64,000 nt of DNA, from contig NZ_BMSA01000002.1 in NCBI RefSeq assembly GCF_014648915.1, positions 496,001-560,000 of the forward strand, in the 5' to 3' direction. How positions within the stretch are numbered: position 1 is the stretch's first letter; every line of letters starts with the position of its first letter. This stretch comes from Streptomyces phaeofaciens (lineage in GTDB: Bacteria; Actinomycetota; Actinomycetes; Streptomycetales; Streptomycetaceae). The position numbers were made by a program, and so were the translations under genes. The notes below the pieces were generated by a model. That model saw nothing but the letters and a program-made list of their open reading frames with translations, did no database searches and was not told the origin of the DNA. This document shows positions 15,757 to 24,672 of the stretch, piece after piece.

Positions 15757-17295
15757 TCAGGAGCAGACCGTACCGGCCGCCGGCACCTTGCCGTCGAGGA
15801 GGTAGCCGTTCACCGCCGTCTGTACGCACGGGTTCTTGCTGTCGTAGGCGCCGTGCCCCTGTCCCCGGTACGTCAGCTCGACGCCGACGTCCTCGCCGAG
15901 CGCCGCGGCCATCTTCCCCGCCCCCTCGTACGGGGTCGCCGGGTCACCGGTGTTGCCCACGACCAGGATCGGCGCCGAGCCGGGGGCGCCGACGGCGGGA
16001 TGGTCGCCGGCGCCCGGCACCGGCCAGTCGGTGCAGGTGACCATCGACCAGGCCAGGAAGTCCCCGAACAGCGGGGAGGCGGCGCGGAACTCCGGAAGTG
16101 CCTCCTCCACATGGCCGGCGGAGTAGCGCGGCTTGTCGTCGGCGCAGTTGATGGAGACGTTGGCGGCCGCGATGTTGCTGTACTCGCCGTTCGCGCCGCG
16201 GCCGTTCATCGAGTCGGACAGCAGCATGAGGATCCTGCCGTCCCCGTCATAGGCCTGCTCCAGCCCCTCGGTGAGGTACTCCCAGAAGTCCTTGGAGTAC
16301 AGGGCCTGCGCGATGCCGTTGGTGGCGGCGCTCTGGGTCAGCTCGCGCGGAAAGGCGCCCGGGATCGGCTTGGCGTCGAGATCCTTCAGCAGCGTGGCGA
16401 TCCGGTCCTTCACGTCCTGCGCGGTGTCCCCGACGGGGCAGTCCTCGGTCCGGGACGTGCAGTCCTCGGCGTAGTTGTCGAGCGCCAGCTGGAAGCCCTT
16501 GGCCTGGCCGAGCGCACCCTGCTCGGAGGTCTGCGTCGGGTCGACGACCGCGTCGAAGACGGCCCGGCCCACGTGTGTCGGGAACAGATGGGCGTAGACG
16601 CCGCCCAGTTCGGTGCCGTAGGAGATGCCGAAGTAGAACAGACGGCGGTCGCCGAGGACCTGGCGCATGAGGTCCAGGTCGCGGGCCGCGTCGGTGGTGC
16701 GCACATGCGGCAGCGTCTTCCCGGAGTGCTGCTCGCAGGCCGCGTTGAACTCCTTGGTGTTGTCCAGCAGCGTGGTGCGCTCGCCGCTGTCGTCGGGCGT
16801 CGTGTCCTGCTGGAAGTACGCGTCGAGCTGCCGGTCGTTCTCGCAGCGCACACCGGCGCTGCGGCCCACCCCGCGCGGGTCGAAGCTCACCAGGTCGTAC
16901 CGGGTGCGCAGTTTCGCGTAGTCCTCGCTGAACGCGGGCAGCGTGCTGATGCCCGAGCCGCCGGGTCCGCCGAAGTTGAACACCAGGGAGCCGATCCGCC
17001 CGCTCGCGGGGCCGCTCGCCCGGGCCCGGATCAGCGCGATGCCGATGGTATCGCCCTCCGGTTCGGCCCAGTCCAGGGGCGCCTTCATCGTGGCGCACTC
17101 CCACTCGTCGCCGTTCGGCAGGGGAGAGGGGGCGCTCCCGCCGCCTTCCGCCCGGGACGGCGCCGGGCAGTCCTCCCAGTCCAGCCGCTGCGCCGTCAGA
17201 TCCCCGTCCCCGGCGTCGTCGCCGCACCCGGCCACCAGGGAGGACAGCAGAACGGCGGTCACGACGGCGGCGCGCAGGCGGGAGGCGTTCGGCAT
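15757..17295 (-). CDS. Secreted lipoprotein peptidase, S33 family, paralogue
   Basis: A 512-aa paralogue of the preceding protein with the same architecture: lipobox LVAGC near residue 24, FNFGGPGGSGISTLPAF, FDPRGVGRSAGVRC, FGISYGTELGGVYAHLF (Ser), VVGNTGDPATPYEGA (Asp), RGQGHGAYDSKNPC (His) and the same VCS C-terminus. Both probably release N-terminal peptides from extracellular protein. The start is ATG 17295, where the signal peptide begins (MPNASRLRAAVVTAV), with AGGATGGG upstream. The reading frame stays open for a further 740 codons upstream, but that is an antisense artefact over the next gene. The tandem pair almost certainly arose by duplication. Confidence 0.92.
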   Translation of the reverse strand: MPNASRLRAAVVTAVLLSSLVAGCGDDAGDGDLTAQRLDWEDCPAPSRAEGGGSAPSPLPNGDEWECATMKAPLDWAEPEGDTIGIALIRARASGPASGRIGSLVFNFGGPGGSGISTLPAFSEDYAKLRTRYDLVSFDPRGVGRSAGVRCENDRQLDAYFQQDTTPDDSGERTTLLDNTKEFNAACEQHSGKTLPHVRTTDAARDLDLMRQVLGDRRLFYFGISYGTELGGVYAHLFPTHVGRAVFDAVVDPTQTSEQGALGQAKGFQLALDNYAEDCTSRTEDCPVGDTAQDVKDRIATLLKDLDAKPIPGAFPRELTQSAATNGIAQALYSKDFWEYLTEGLEQAYDGDGRILMLLSDSMNGRGANGEYSNIAAANVSINCADDKPRYSAGHVEEALPEFRAASPLFGDFLAWSMVTCTDWPVPGAGDHPAVGAPGSAPILVVGNTGDPATPYEGAGKMAAALGEDVGVELTYRGQGHGAYDSKNPCVQTAVNGYLLDGKVPAAGTVCS

Positions 17296-17435
17296 GATCC
17301 CATCCTGCGGTCGGGCCCACCCGCGCGCGCGGGGCGCGGGCCGTACGAGGGACGGCTGCCCAGGCCCTCGCCCAGGCCCCAGCCCAGGCCCCCGCCCAGG
17401 CTCAGGAACAGGCCGGCACGGCCTTGCGCGGGGAC

Positions 17436-20120
17436 CTAGAGGGCGCCCTTGCGGGTCAGGTGGTTGAAGGCCAGCCAGCCCGGCAGCACCGGGATCCACA
17501 GCGTCAGCAGCCGGAAGAGCAGCACCGCGGGGGCGGCGACCTCCTTGGGCAGCCCGACCGCGATCAGACCGACCGTCAGGGTCGCCTCGACGGCGCCGAC
17601 GCCGCCCGGCGTGGGAGCGGCGGAGCCGAGCGCGTTGCCGGCGAGGAAGACGACCGCGACGCTGGCGATGCTGATCGACGTCGTCTGGTCGCCGAACGCG
17701 CGGATCGACGCGTCCAGGCACATCACGAAGCAGGCCGTCAGCAGCAGCATGCCGCCGATGCCGGTGACCAGCTTCTGCGGCCGCTGGAGCACGTCCAGCA
17801 TGCGCGGCACGACCCCGGCGAACAGCGACCTCACGCGCGTGGAGACGAATTTCCGCAGGAAGGGCACCGATGTCACCACGAGCACGAGTACCGCCACCGT
17901 CAGCAGACCGGCGATGACCGTGCGGGACGGCGACAGCGACGGGGTCTTCTCGGTGCCGGTCAGATAGCCGAAGGACAGCAGCATCAGGATGTGGCAGCCG
18001 AGCCCGAACAGCTGCGAGGCGCCCACGCTGGCCACCGCGAGCCCCGGCCGGACCCCCGCGCGCTGGAGGAACCGTGTGTTGAGGGCGACGCCGCCGACCG
18101 CGGCCGGGGCGACGATCTTCACGAACGACCCGGCGACCTGCGCGGCCACCGTCCGCGGGAAGGGCACCCGTTCCGGCACGAACCCCAGCAGGCTCATCGC
18201 CGCGGCGACATAGCTCAGCGCCGAGAACAGCACCGCCGCGGCCACCCAGCCCCACTCGGCGTTGGCGACGAGCGGCCCGAACTCGATGTGGGTGAGCTGG
18301 GTCAGCAGGAAGTAGGCGCCGATGGCACCGGCGATGAAGCTGATCAGGGTGCGCGGCCGCACCCGCTCCAGCCGGGCCGGTTCGACGGGGGCCTGCGGGC
18401 GGATCAGCAGCACCTCGTGCCGGATCTGTGTGAGCAGGTCCTCCTCGCGGGCCTCCTCCAGCGCGTCGTCGATGGCCCGCTTCTCGGCGCGCTGCTCCGC
18501 GCGTACGGCCTTCTTGTCGGGTTTCTCCGGGGCGGCCGACTCCTCGTGCCCGGCCTCCAGGCGGGCCTGCTTGGCCTGCCGGGACGCCTCCAGGACCGCG
18601 TCGCGCTCGCGCTGCGCGCGCTCCCGGGCGAGTCTGCGCAGCGTCGCGCGCGTGGAGCGGCTGAGCGCGATGGGCTGGAGCATCGGCAGACAGTCGGCCA
18701 CGGTGTCGGGGCCGAGCAGGCTCACCGCCGAGGCGACCGCGCGCTGGGCGCCGACCCGCAGGCCGAGCGTCACCAGCAGCTGGGAGATGTCCATCCGCAG
18801 CAGCAGGTTGTTCGCCGCGATCTCGCCGACGCGCAGATCGGTCAGGATGACCGTGCCGGAACGATCCACCAGAATCGCGTCGCCCACCAGCCGGCGGTGC
18901 GCGATGCGCCGTGACTGGAGGGCGCGCACCTGGTGCCAGGTGTCCCGCAGCAGCTCGTCGGTGATCTCGTCGTCCGCCAGCGAGTCCAGCGTGCGCCCGC
19001 CGGTGTGCTCGTAGACGAGCATCACGGCGTCCGGGCCGAGTTCCGAGGTCGCGATCAGCTTCGGCGCGTTGGCGCCCGCGGCGATCGCCGCGTAGGCGAG
19101 CAGCGCCTCCTGTTCGAGGGCCTGGCGCAGCGACTGGAGGCTGCTGCGGGTGGCGAAGCCCCGGAGCGTCAGATTGCGCCACGCGCGGTAGAAGAAGCCC
19201 TGGGCCTGCTGTTCGCGGTCGACGACCGTGACGTCCAGCGGTGGTCCGTCCTCCAGGGTGACGAAGTAGCGCCGGCCCCGGTCGCCGGTCTCGGAGGTGT
19301 CCGGCGCCTCCTCGCGGGCCGCGCTCACCGGGTGGAAGCCGACGTGCCGCAGGCCCGCCATCAGGGTGCGTCCGGTGGGCCGGACGTTCGGCGAGCCGAC
19401 CGCGTACAGGGTGCCGTACGCCACGGTCCAGCCGATCAGTACGGTCAGGATGATCGAGAACGGTGTCGTGTAGCCGGTGACGAGCATGGAGAACGCGTCG
19501 AGGAGCAGCACGATCCACAGCACCGCCCGCCAGCGCGGACGGCGTGACATGCCGACGGCAGTCATGTACGCGATGACGGGCGCGAGATAGCCGTGCACCG
19601 GGTCGGTGAGGGCGTGGATGTCACCGGGGGAGGGCTGGGTGAGCGCCTCCTGGATCGAGTCCGGGGCGGCCTTGGCGACCCAGAGGTCGGTGGCGAGGGT
19701 CACACCATGTGCGAGGACGGCGGCGAGCACACCGTCGGCGATACGCAGTCCGTCCCGCTTGATCAGCCGTTCGATCGCGAACGCGACCGGCACCAGCAGG
19801 ATCGCGATGCTGGACGCCAGGCCGGCGATCTTGATGAGCAGATCGGGCGCCTGTCCGGTGCCCTTGTTGATGTCCTGTTCGAGGCCCGAGGTGGTCCCGT
19901 GGGCGAAGGCGGCGATGCCCAGGAGCACGATGACCGCGAGGACGCCGACCAGCAGCCGCATCAGGTCGGAAGGGCGGTGCACGCGCGCGGGGAGCAGCGG
20001 TTCGTCGCCCTCGACCTCGTCGATGTGCACCTCCTCCCGAGGGTCCTCGGCGGCCTCCGGGCGCGACGCGGCATCAGAGGTGCCCTCGGCGTCCTCGGGG
20101 TGCACACCCTGCTGCTTCAT
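17436..20120 (-). CDS. Membrane protein: kinase-like domain plus LPG-synthase-type TM domain
   Basis: An 894-aa integral membrane protein. Residues 1-50 are acidic. Four to six TM helices span about 55-240. A cytoplasmic protein-kinase-like/BUD32-like domain (about 290-500) contains LIATSELGPDAVMLVYEHTGGRTL, a degenerate HRRLVGDAILVDRSG loop and TVILTDLRVGE where kinases have DFG. A charged coiled-coil linker follows (520-600, ERAQRERDAVLEAS and similar). The C-terminal 300 residues are a lysylphosphatidylglycerol-synthase/flippase-type TM domain (AAPTPGGVGAVEATLTVGL motif, residues about 835-855). The start is ATG 20120 with GAAGAG upstream, not the GTG at 20144, which lacks one. Role unknown; lipid or glycan transport is a guess. 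Confidence 0.85.
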   Translation of the reverse strand: MKQQGVHPEDAEGTSDAASRPEAAEDPREEVHIDEVEGDEPLLPARVHRPSDLMRLLVGVLAVIVLLGIAAFAHGTTSGLEQDINKGTGQAPDLLIKIAGLASSIAILLVPVAFAIERLIKRDGLRIADGVLAAVLAHGVTLATDLWVAKAAPDSIQEALTQPSPGDIHALTDPVHGYLAPVIAYMTAVGMSRRPRWRAVLWIVLLLDAFSMLVTGYTTPFSIILTVLIGWTVAYGTLYAVGSPNVRPTGRTLMAGLRHVGFHPVSAAREEAPDTSETGDRGRRYFVTLEDGPPLDVTVVDREQQAQGFFYRAWRNLTLRGFATRSSLQSLRQALEQEALLAYAAIAAGANAPKLIATSELGPDAVMLVYEHTGGRTLDSLADDEITDELLRDTWHQVRALQSRRIAHRRLVGDAILVDRSGTVILTDLRVGEIAANNLLLRMDISQLLVTLGLRVGAQRAVASAVSLLGPDTVADCLPMLQPIALSRSTRATLRRLARERAQRERDAVLEASRQAKQARLEAGHEESAAPEKPDKKAVRAEQRAEKRAIDDALEEAREEDLLTQIRHEVLLIRPQAPVEPARLERVRPRTLISFIAGAIGAYFLLTQLTHIEFGPLVANAEWGWVAAAVLFSALSYVAAAMSLLGFVPERVPFPRTVAAQVAGSFVKIVAPAAVGGVALNTRFLQRAGVRPGLAVASVGASQLFGLGCHILMLLSFGYLTGTEKTPSLSPSRTVIAGLLTVAVLVLVVTSVPFLRKFVSTRVRSLFAGVVPRMLDVLQRPQKLVTGIGGMLLLTACFVMCLDASIRAFGDQTTSISIASVAVVFLAGNALGSAAPTPGGVGAVEATLTVGLIAVGLPKEVAAPAVLLFRLLTLWIPVLPGWLAFNHLTRKGAL

Positions 20121-20306
20121 CGTCTCTTCTTGATCTCGTATCACCGGTCACCGCCCGCACGATGGTGGCATGCCGCACCGACACACGGGGGCATCAGGGT
20201 GCAAACGCGGGGGCGCACAGTCTGCCCGAAGCACCGCCCGGGGGCGAGGGTCACGCAGGGTCGCGGGCCCGTCGCATTGTCGGTGCGATGCGGCAGGATG
20301 GGGCGG

Positions 20307-20693
20307 ATGAGCGAGCAGAGCCTTCCGGACGACGCCCGCCCGGAGTACACGGACGCCCTGCCCGCGTACGCCGAGCGGGTCCTCGACGTCGCGGAGCTGA
20401 TCCCGCCCGGCCGGGTCATGACCTACGGCGATGTCGCCGAGTGGCTCGACGAGGGCGGACCCCGGCAGGTCGGCCGGGTGATGGCCCTCTACGGGGGAGC
20501 CGTGCCCTGGTGGCGGGTGGTGCGCGCGGACGGCGTGCTGCTCCCCGGGCACGAGCTGCGGGCGCTGGACCGGTACCGCGCCGAGGGCACGCCCCTGAAG
20601 GAGGCGAGCCGGGCCGCCGACGGCCACCTGCCGCGCCTCGACATGAAACGGGCGCGATGGGACGGCGGCGAACGCGCGGAGGGTCACACCTGA
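20307..20693 (+). CDS. Alkyltransferase-like (ATL) DNA lesion-binding protein
   Basis: A 128-aa MGMT-family DNA-binding domain: VLDVAELIPPGRVMTYGDVAEWL, RQVGRVMALYGG and PWWRVVRADG. The methyl-accepting Cys of true O6-alkylguanine transferases (PCHRVV) is replaced by Trp (PWWRVV). It therefore cannot transfer alkyl groups and belongs with ATL/Atl1 proteins, which bind O6-alkylguanine and hand it to nucleotide excision repair. Start ATG 20307; an in-frame ATG at 20298 has a worse ribosome binding context. It sits before adnA-adnB, as Rv3204 does near Rv3201c-3202c. Confidence 0.9.
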   Translation: MSEQSLPDDARPEYTDALPAYAERVLDVAELIPPGRVMTYGDVAEWLDEGGPRQVGRVMALYGGAVPWWRVVRADGVLLPGHELRALDRYRAEGTPLKEASRAADGHLPRLDMKRARWDGGERAEGHT

Positions 20694-21013
20694 CAGCTTC
20701 CGCCATCGGACGGGGCCGAGGGGAGTCCGTGGTCCGTACGGGGGAACCGGGAGGAACCGGGCACGTCCGTGGCATGGCGTACGTTCGAGGGGCATGGGGC
20801 GCGCGTGGCGTGCGGGCCGGGAGGGAAGAATCGGAAGCCCTGCTTCCGTACGGCCCTCCGGCGTAGCGTCGGCTGCACGCGTCCCGCTCATCCCTCGACC
20901 ACCGCCCGCCCCGGGCCCTGGTCCTCCCGCACATCACCCGGGCACCACCCCGTTCCGGCGGTGCTCCGCACCGACGGTGACCAACAGCACACCCACCAGG
21001 ACCGGCGAACCAC
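20694..21013. other. Intergenic region before adnA
   Basis: 320 bp with no credible gene on either strand. A short hairpin GGAAG-CCCTG-CTTCC lies near 20838, and a TAGCGT -10-like hexamer at about 20863 could belong to the adnA promoter. No LexA-type palindrome (TCGAAC-N4-GTTCGA) was seen; only an isolated half-site GTTCGA occurs. Confidence 0.4.
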
Positions 21014-24000
21014 GTGAGCTCCTCTTTCTCCACCAGGCACCTGTCGCACCCCCAGGGGCGACAGGGGAACCGTGGCGCTTACCGACTGGTCCGTACCCGG
21101 CCGGCCCAGGCGGATCCCCCTCCTCTGGACGCCGCACAGCGCTCCGTGGTTGACCACACCGCCGGTCCACTGCTCGTCCTCGCCGGTCCGGGCACCGGGA
21201 AGACCACCACCCTCGTCGAGTCCGTCGCGGCCCGGATCGCCCGCGGCGCCGACCCCGCGCGCGTGCTGGTCCTCACCTTCAGCCGCAAGGCCGCCGTCGA
21301 GCTGCGCGACCGGATGGCACTGCGCATGGGCGCCGCCCGCGCGCCCCAGGCGACCACCTTCCACTCGTACTGCTACGCCCTGGTCCGCGCCCACCAGGAC
21401 GCCGACCTGTTCGTCGAGCCGCTGCGGCTGCTGTCCGGCCCCGAGCAGGACGTGGCCGTCCGCGAGCTGCTCGCCGGACAGCTCGACCTGCAACGGCTGG
21501 GCCTCGCGCACGTGCGCTGGCCCGACGAACTGCGCGCCTGCCTCACCACGCGTGGCTTCGCCGACGAGGTCCGCGCGGTGCTCGCCCGCAGCCGCGAACT
21601 GGGCCTCGGCCCCGAGGCGCTGGACGCGTTCGCCGGCCGCATCGGCCGCCCCGACTGGCGGGCCGCGGCCGCCTTCCTCGCCGAGTACCTCGACGTCCTC
21701 GACCTGCACGGCGTGATCGACTACGCCGAACTCGTCCACCGCGCGGTACTGCTCGCCCACCGCACGGAGGTCGCCGAGCGGCTCGCCGCGCAGTACGACG
21801 CCGTCTACGTCGACGAGTACCAGGACACCGACCCCGCACAGGTACGGCTGCTGCACGCTCTCGCCGGCGGCGGCCGCACCCTCGTCGCCCTCGGCGACCC
21901 CGACCAGTCGATCTACACCTTCCGGGGCGCCGACGTGAACGGCATCCTGGACTTCCCCGGAGCCTTCCCCCGCCCCGACGGCCGGCCCGCCCCCGTCGAG
22001 GTCCTGCGCACCTCCCGCCGTTCCCGCGCCACGCTGCTGGCCGCGACCCGGCTGCTGACCCAGCGCATGCCGCTGACCCGCCTCCCGGCGGAGAAGGTGC
22101 GCGCCCACCGGGACCTGGCGCCCGCGCGCGCGGGCGGCGGCGTCGAGGTCTACACGTACCCGACAGCCGGCACCGAACTGGACAACATCGCCGACATCCT
22201 GCGCCGCGCACATCTGGAGGACGGCGTCCCCTGGGGCGAGATGGCCGTCCTGGTCCGCGCCGGCTCCCGCACCATCCCGACGGTCCGCCGTGCCCTCACG
22301 GCCGCCGGCGTCCCCCTCGACATCGACGGCGACGACCTGCCCCTGCGCCACGAACCCGCCGTGGCGCCTCTGCTGACGGCCCTGCGCGCGGTGGCGACGG
22401 CGGAGGCCGCGACGCCACCGGCGGGCGGTTCGGACGTACCGGCGGAGGCTTCGGCGCCCGCGGCGACGGCCGCAGCACCAGGAGCGGAGGCTTCCGCATC
22501 CTCGGCGGAGGCCTCGGCACCCGGAGCGGACGCTCCGGCACCGACCGTGGCGGACGCACCCGGAGCCGACACTCCGGCACCGACCGTGGCGGACGCACCC
22601 GGAGCCGACACTCCGGCACCGTCCGCGGTGGACGAGAACCGGGAGAACGCGGGCGTCTGCTGGCTCGACACCGAGACCGCCCTCACCCTCCTGGCCTCCC
22701 CCCTCGCCGGCATGGACGCCGCCGACCTGCGCCGCCTGGGCCGCGCCCTGCGCGAGGAGGAGCGCGCCGCAGGCAACCCGCTGCCGCCCCCCTCCGACGA
22801 GCTGCTCGCGCGCGCCCTGTCCGAGCCCGAGCGGCTCGTCACGCACGACCCGGCCTACGCGCGCGGAGCGCAACGGCTCGGCGCCCTGCTCGCCACGGCC
22901 CGCAAGCGCCTCGCGCGCGGCGGTACGGCGGAGGAGGCGCTCTGGGACCTGTGGGAGGGCACGCCGTGGCCCACCCGCCTGGAGCGGGCCGCCCGGCGCG
23001 GCGGCGCGGCCGGCCGCAACGCCGACCGCGACCTGGACGCCGTATGCGCCCTGTTCGCCACCGCCGCGCGCGCGGAGGAGCGCACCGGCGGCCGCGGCGC
23101 CCTGAACTTCCTGGCCGAGATCGAGGCCGAGGACATCGCCGCCGACACCCTCACCCGCCGCGCCGTGCGCCCCGACGCCGTACGGCTGATGACCGCGCAC
23201 CGCGCCAAGGGCCTGGAGTGGAGCCTGGTCGTCGTCGCCGGAGTCCAGGAGGGGCTCTGGCCCGACCTGCGCCGCCGCGGTTCGCTCCTGGAGGCCGACC
23301 GCATCGGCCGCGACGGACTCGCCGAACCGCTCACCCCGGGCGCCCTGCTCGCCGAGGAGCGCCGCCTCTTCTACGTCGCCGCCACACGCGCGCGTGACCG
23401 TCTCGTCGTGACCGCGGTGAAGGCCCCCGCCGACGACGGCGACCAGCCCTCCCGCTTCCTGACCGAACTCGGCGTCGAGCCCAGGGACGTCACGGGCCGA
23501 CCGCGCCGCCCGCTCTCCGTCGCCGCGCTCGTCGCCGAACTGCGCGCCACGACCGTCGACCCGCGCGTCTCCGCCGCCCTGCGGGAGGCCGCCGCCCAGC
23601 GTCTCGCCCGGCTGGCCGCGCTCACCGACGAGGACGGCCGGCCCCTGGTGCCGTCCGCGCACCCCTACCGCTGGTGGGGCATGTTCGAACCGACCGAGAG
23701 CAAGGTGCCGCTGCGCGACCGCGACCAGCCCGTCGTGCTCTCCGGCAGCGCCCTCGACCAGCTCGCCAACACCTGCGCCCTGCAATGGTTCCTGGGCCGC
23801 GAGGTGAAGGCCGACGCCCCCGCCACCGCCGCGCAGGGCTTCGGCAACGTCGTGCACGTCCTCGCCGACGAGGTCGCCTCCGGGCACACCCCTGCCGACC
23901 TCGCCGTCCTCATGGAGCGCCTCGACTCCGTGTGGAACGCGCTCGCCTTCGACGCGCCCTGGAAGTCGGCGCAGGAGAAGGAGCACGCCCGTGTGGCACT

Positions 24001-24550
24001 CGAACGCTTCCTGACCTGGCACGTCGATTCCACCGGCGCCCGCACCGGCCGTACACCCGTGGCGAGCGAGCACGACTTCGACGTCACCCTCGAAGCGGGC
24101 GACTACGAGGTGCGTATCCGCGGCCAGATGGACCGCGTCGAGGCGGACGGCGAAGGCCGCGCCTATGTCGTCGACTTCAAGACCGGCAAGCAGGCCCCGA
24201 CCGCCCGCGAGGTGGAGCGCCACCCCCAGCTCGCCGTCTACCAGCTCGCCGTCCGCGAGGGCGCCGTCGACGAGGCCTTCGACGGTGTGCGCCCCGAGCC
24301 GGGCGGCGCCGAACTCGTCCAGCTGCGCCAGGGCGCCGCCAAGCGGGACGGCGGCGAGACCCTGCCCAAGGTGCAGGCGCAGGAGGCCCTGGACGGCGCG
24401 TCGGGGGAGTGGGTCGGCGACCTGCTCGCCACGGCGGCCGGCAAGGTCCTCGACGAGCGGTTCACCCCGAGCGCCGGCCAGCACTGCACACACTGCGCGT
24501 TCCGCGCCTCGTGCAGCGCGCGGCCGGAGGGACGCCACGTCGTGGAGTGA
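21014..24550 (+). CDS. adnA: AdnA: helicase-nuclease subunit with Fe-S RecB-type nuclease
   Basis: A 1178-aa subunit of the actinobacterial AdnAB DNA-end resection motor-nuclease. The UvrD-type motor has Walker A AGPGTGKT (residues 57-64), VYVDEYQDTDP (motif II), GDPDQSIYTFRGAD and MTAHRAKGLEWSLVVV. The C-terminal RecB-family nuclease has GQMDRVEADG and YVVDFKTGK. One Cys before it (NTCALQWF) and CTHCAFRASC after it form the four-Cys Fe-S staple. A 70-residue Ala/Pro linker (about 475-545) contains tandem repeats. The start is GTG 21014, matching the N-terminus I recall for the S. coelicolor homologue; no strong ribosome binding site. Assignment as AdnA rests on gene order and the Fe-S motif. 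Confidence 0.92.
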   Translation: MSSSFSTRHLSHPQGRQGNRGAYRLVRTRPAQADPPPLDAAQRSVVDHTAGPLLVLAGPGTGKTTTLVESVAARIARGADPARVLVLTFSRKAAVELRDRMALRMGAARAPQATTFHSYCYALVRAHQDADLFVEPLRLLSGPEQDVAVRELLAGQLDLQRLGLAHVRWPDELRACLTTRGFADEVRAVLARSRELGLGPEALDAFAGRIGRPDWRAAAAFLAEYLDVLDLHGVIDYAELVHRAVLLAHRTEVAERLAAQYDAVYVDEYQDTDPAQVRLLHALAGGGRTLVALGDPDQSIYTFRGADVNGILDFPGAFPRPDGRPAPVEVLRTSRRSRATLLAATRLLTQRMPLTRLPAEKVRAHRDLAPARAGGGVEVYTYPTAGTELDNIADILRRAHLEDGVPWGEMAVLVRAGSRTIPTVRRALTAAGVPLDIDGDDLPLRHEPAVAPLLTALRAVATAEAATPPAGGSDVPAEASAPAATAAAPGAEASASSAEASAPGADAPAPTVADAPGADTPAPTVADAPGADTPAPSAVDENRENAGVCWLDTETALTLLASPLAGMDAADLRRLGRALREEERAAGNPLPPPSDELLARALSEPERLVTHDPAYARGAQRLGALLATARKRLARGGTAEEALWDLWEGTPWPTRLERAARRGGAAGRNADRDLDAVCALFATAARAEERTGGRGALNFLAEIEAEDIAADTLTRRAVRPDAVRLMTAHRAKGLEWSLVVVAGVQEGLWPDLRRRGSLLEADRIGRDGLAEPLTPGALLAEERRLFYVAATRARDRLVVTAVKAPADDGDQPSRFLTELGVEPRDVTGRPRRPLSVAALVAELRATTVDPRVSAALREAAAQRLARLAALTDEDGRPLVPSAHPYRWWGMFEPTESKVPLRDRDQPVVLSGSALDQLANTCALQWFLGREVKADAPATAAQGFGNVVHVLADEVASGHTPADLAVLMERLDSVWNALAFDAPWKSAQEKEHARVALERFLTWHVDSTGARTGRTPVASEHDFDVTLEAGDYEVRIRGQMDRVEADGEGRAYVVDFKTGKQAPTAREVERHPQLAVYQLAVREGAVDEAFDGVRPEPGGAELVQLRQGAAKRDGGETLPKVQAQEALDGASGEWVGDLLATAAGKVLDERFTPSAGQHCTHCAFRASCSARPEGRHVVE
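22525..22620 (+). repeat. Tandem repeat encoding Ala/Pro linker inside adnA
   Basis: Two adjacent copies of a 39-bp unit (starting GCACCGACCGTGGCGGACG, ending GACACTCCG) plus partial copies encode repeats of PAPTVADAPGADT between motor motifs of AdnA. In frame and flexible; likely variable between strains. Confidence 0.75.
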
Positions 24551-24659
24551 GGGCGGTGCCGCCGGGGCCGCCCCGGTGTGACGGACCGCACCACACGCGC
24601 TGACCTGCGCTTCCTCCGCCCCGGCGGGCGATTTGTCATCGACTGTCAGTGGGCGCCGA

Positions 24660-24665
24660 TAGCCT
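24660..24665 (+). promoter_or_regulatory. -10 box of probable leaderless promoter (adnB)
   Basis: TAGCCT ends 7 nt before the adnB ATG at 24673; no Shine-Dalgarno sequence. A separate promoter for adnB would uncouple it from adnA. Confidence 0.5.
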
Positions 24666-24672
24666 CTCCGAC

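Noticed and set aside
15757..19518. 1253-codon reverse ORF containing the second S33 peptidase
   Set aside because: Only the last 512 codons carry signal peptide and peptidase motifs. The rest is an alternative frame of the adjacent membrane-protein gene on the same strand.
20694..21013. LexA/SOS box before adnA
   Set aside because: Only a half-site GTTCGA near 20785; no palindromic partner at the right spacing.
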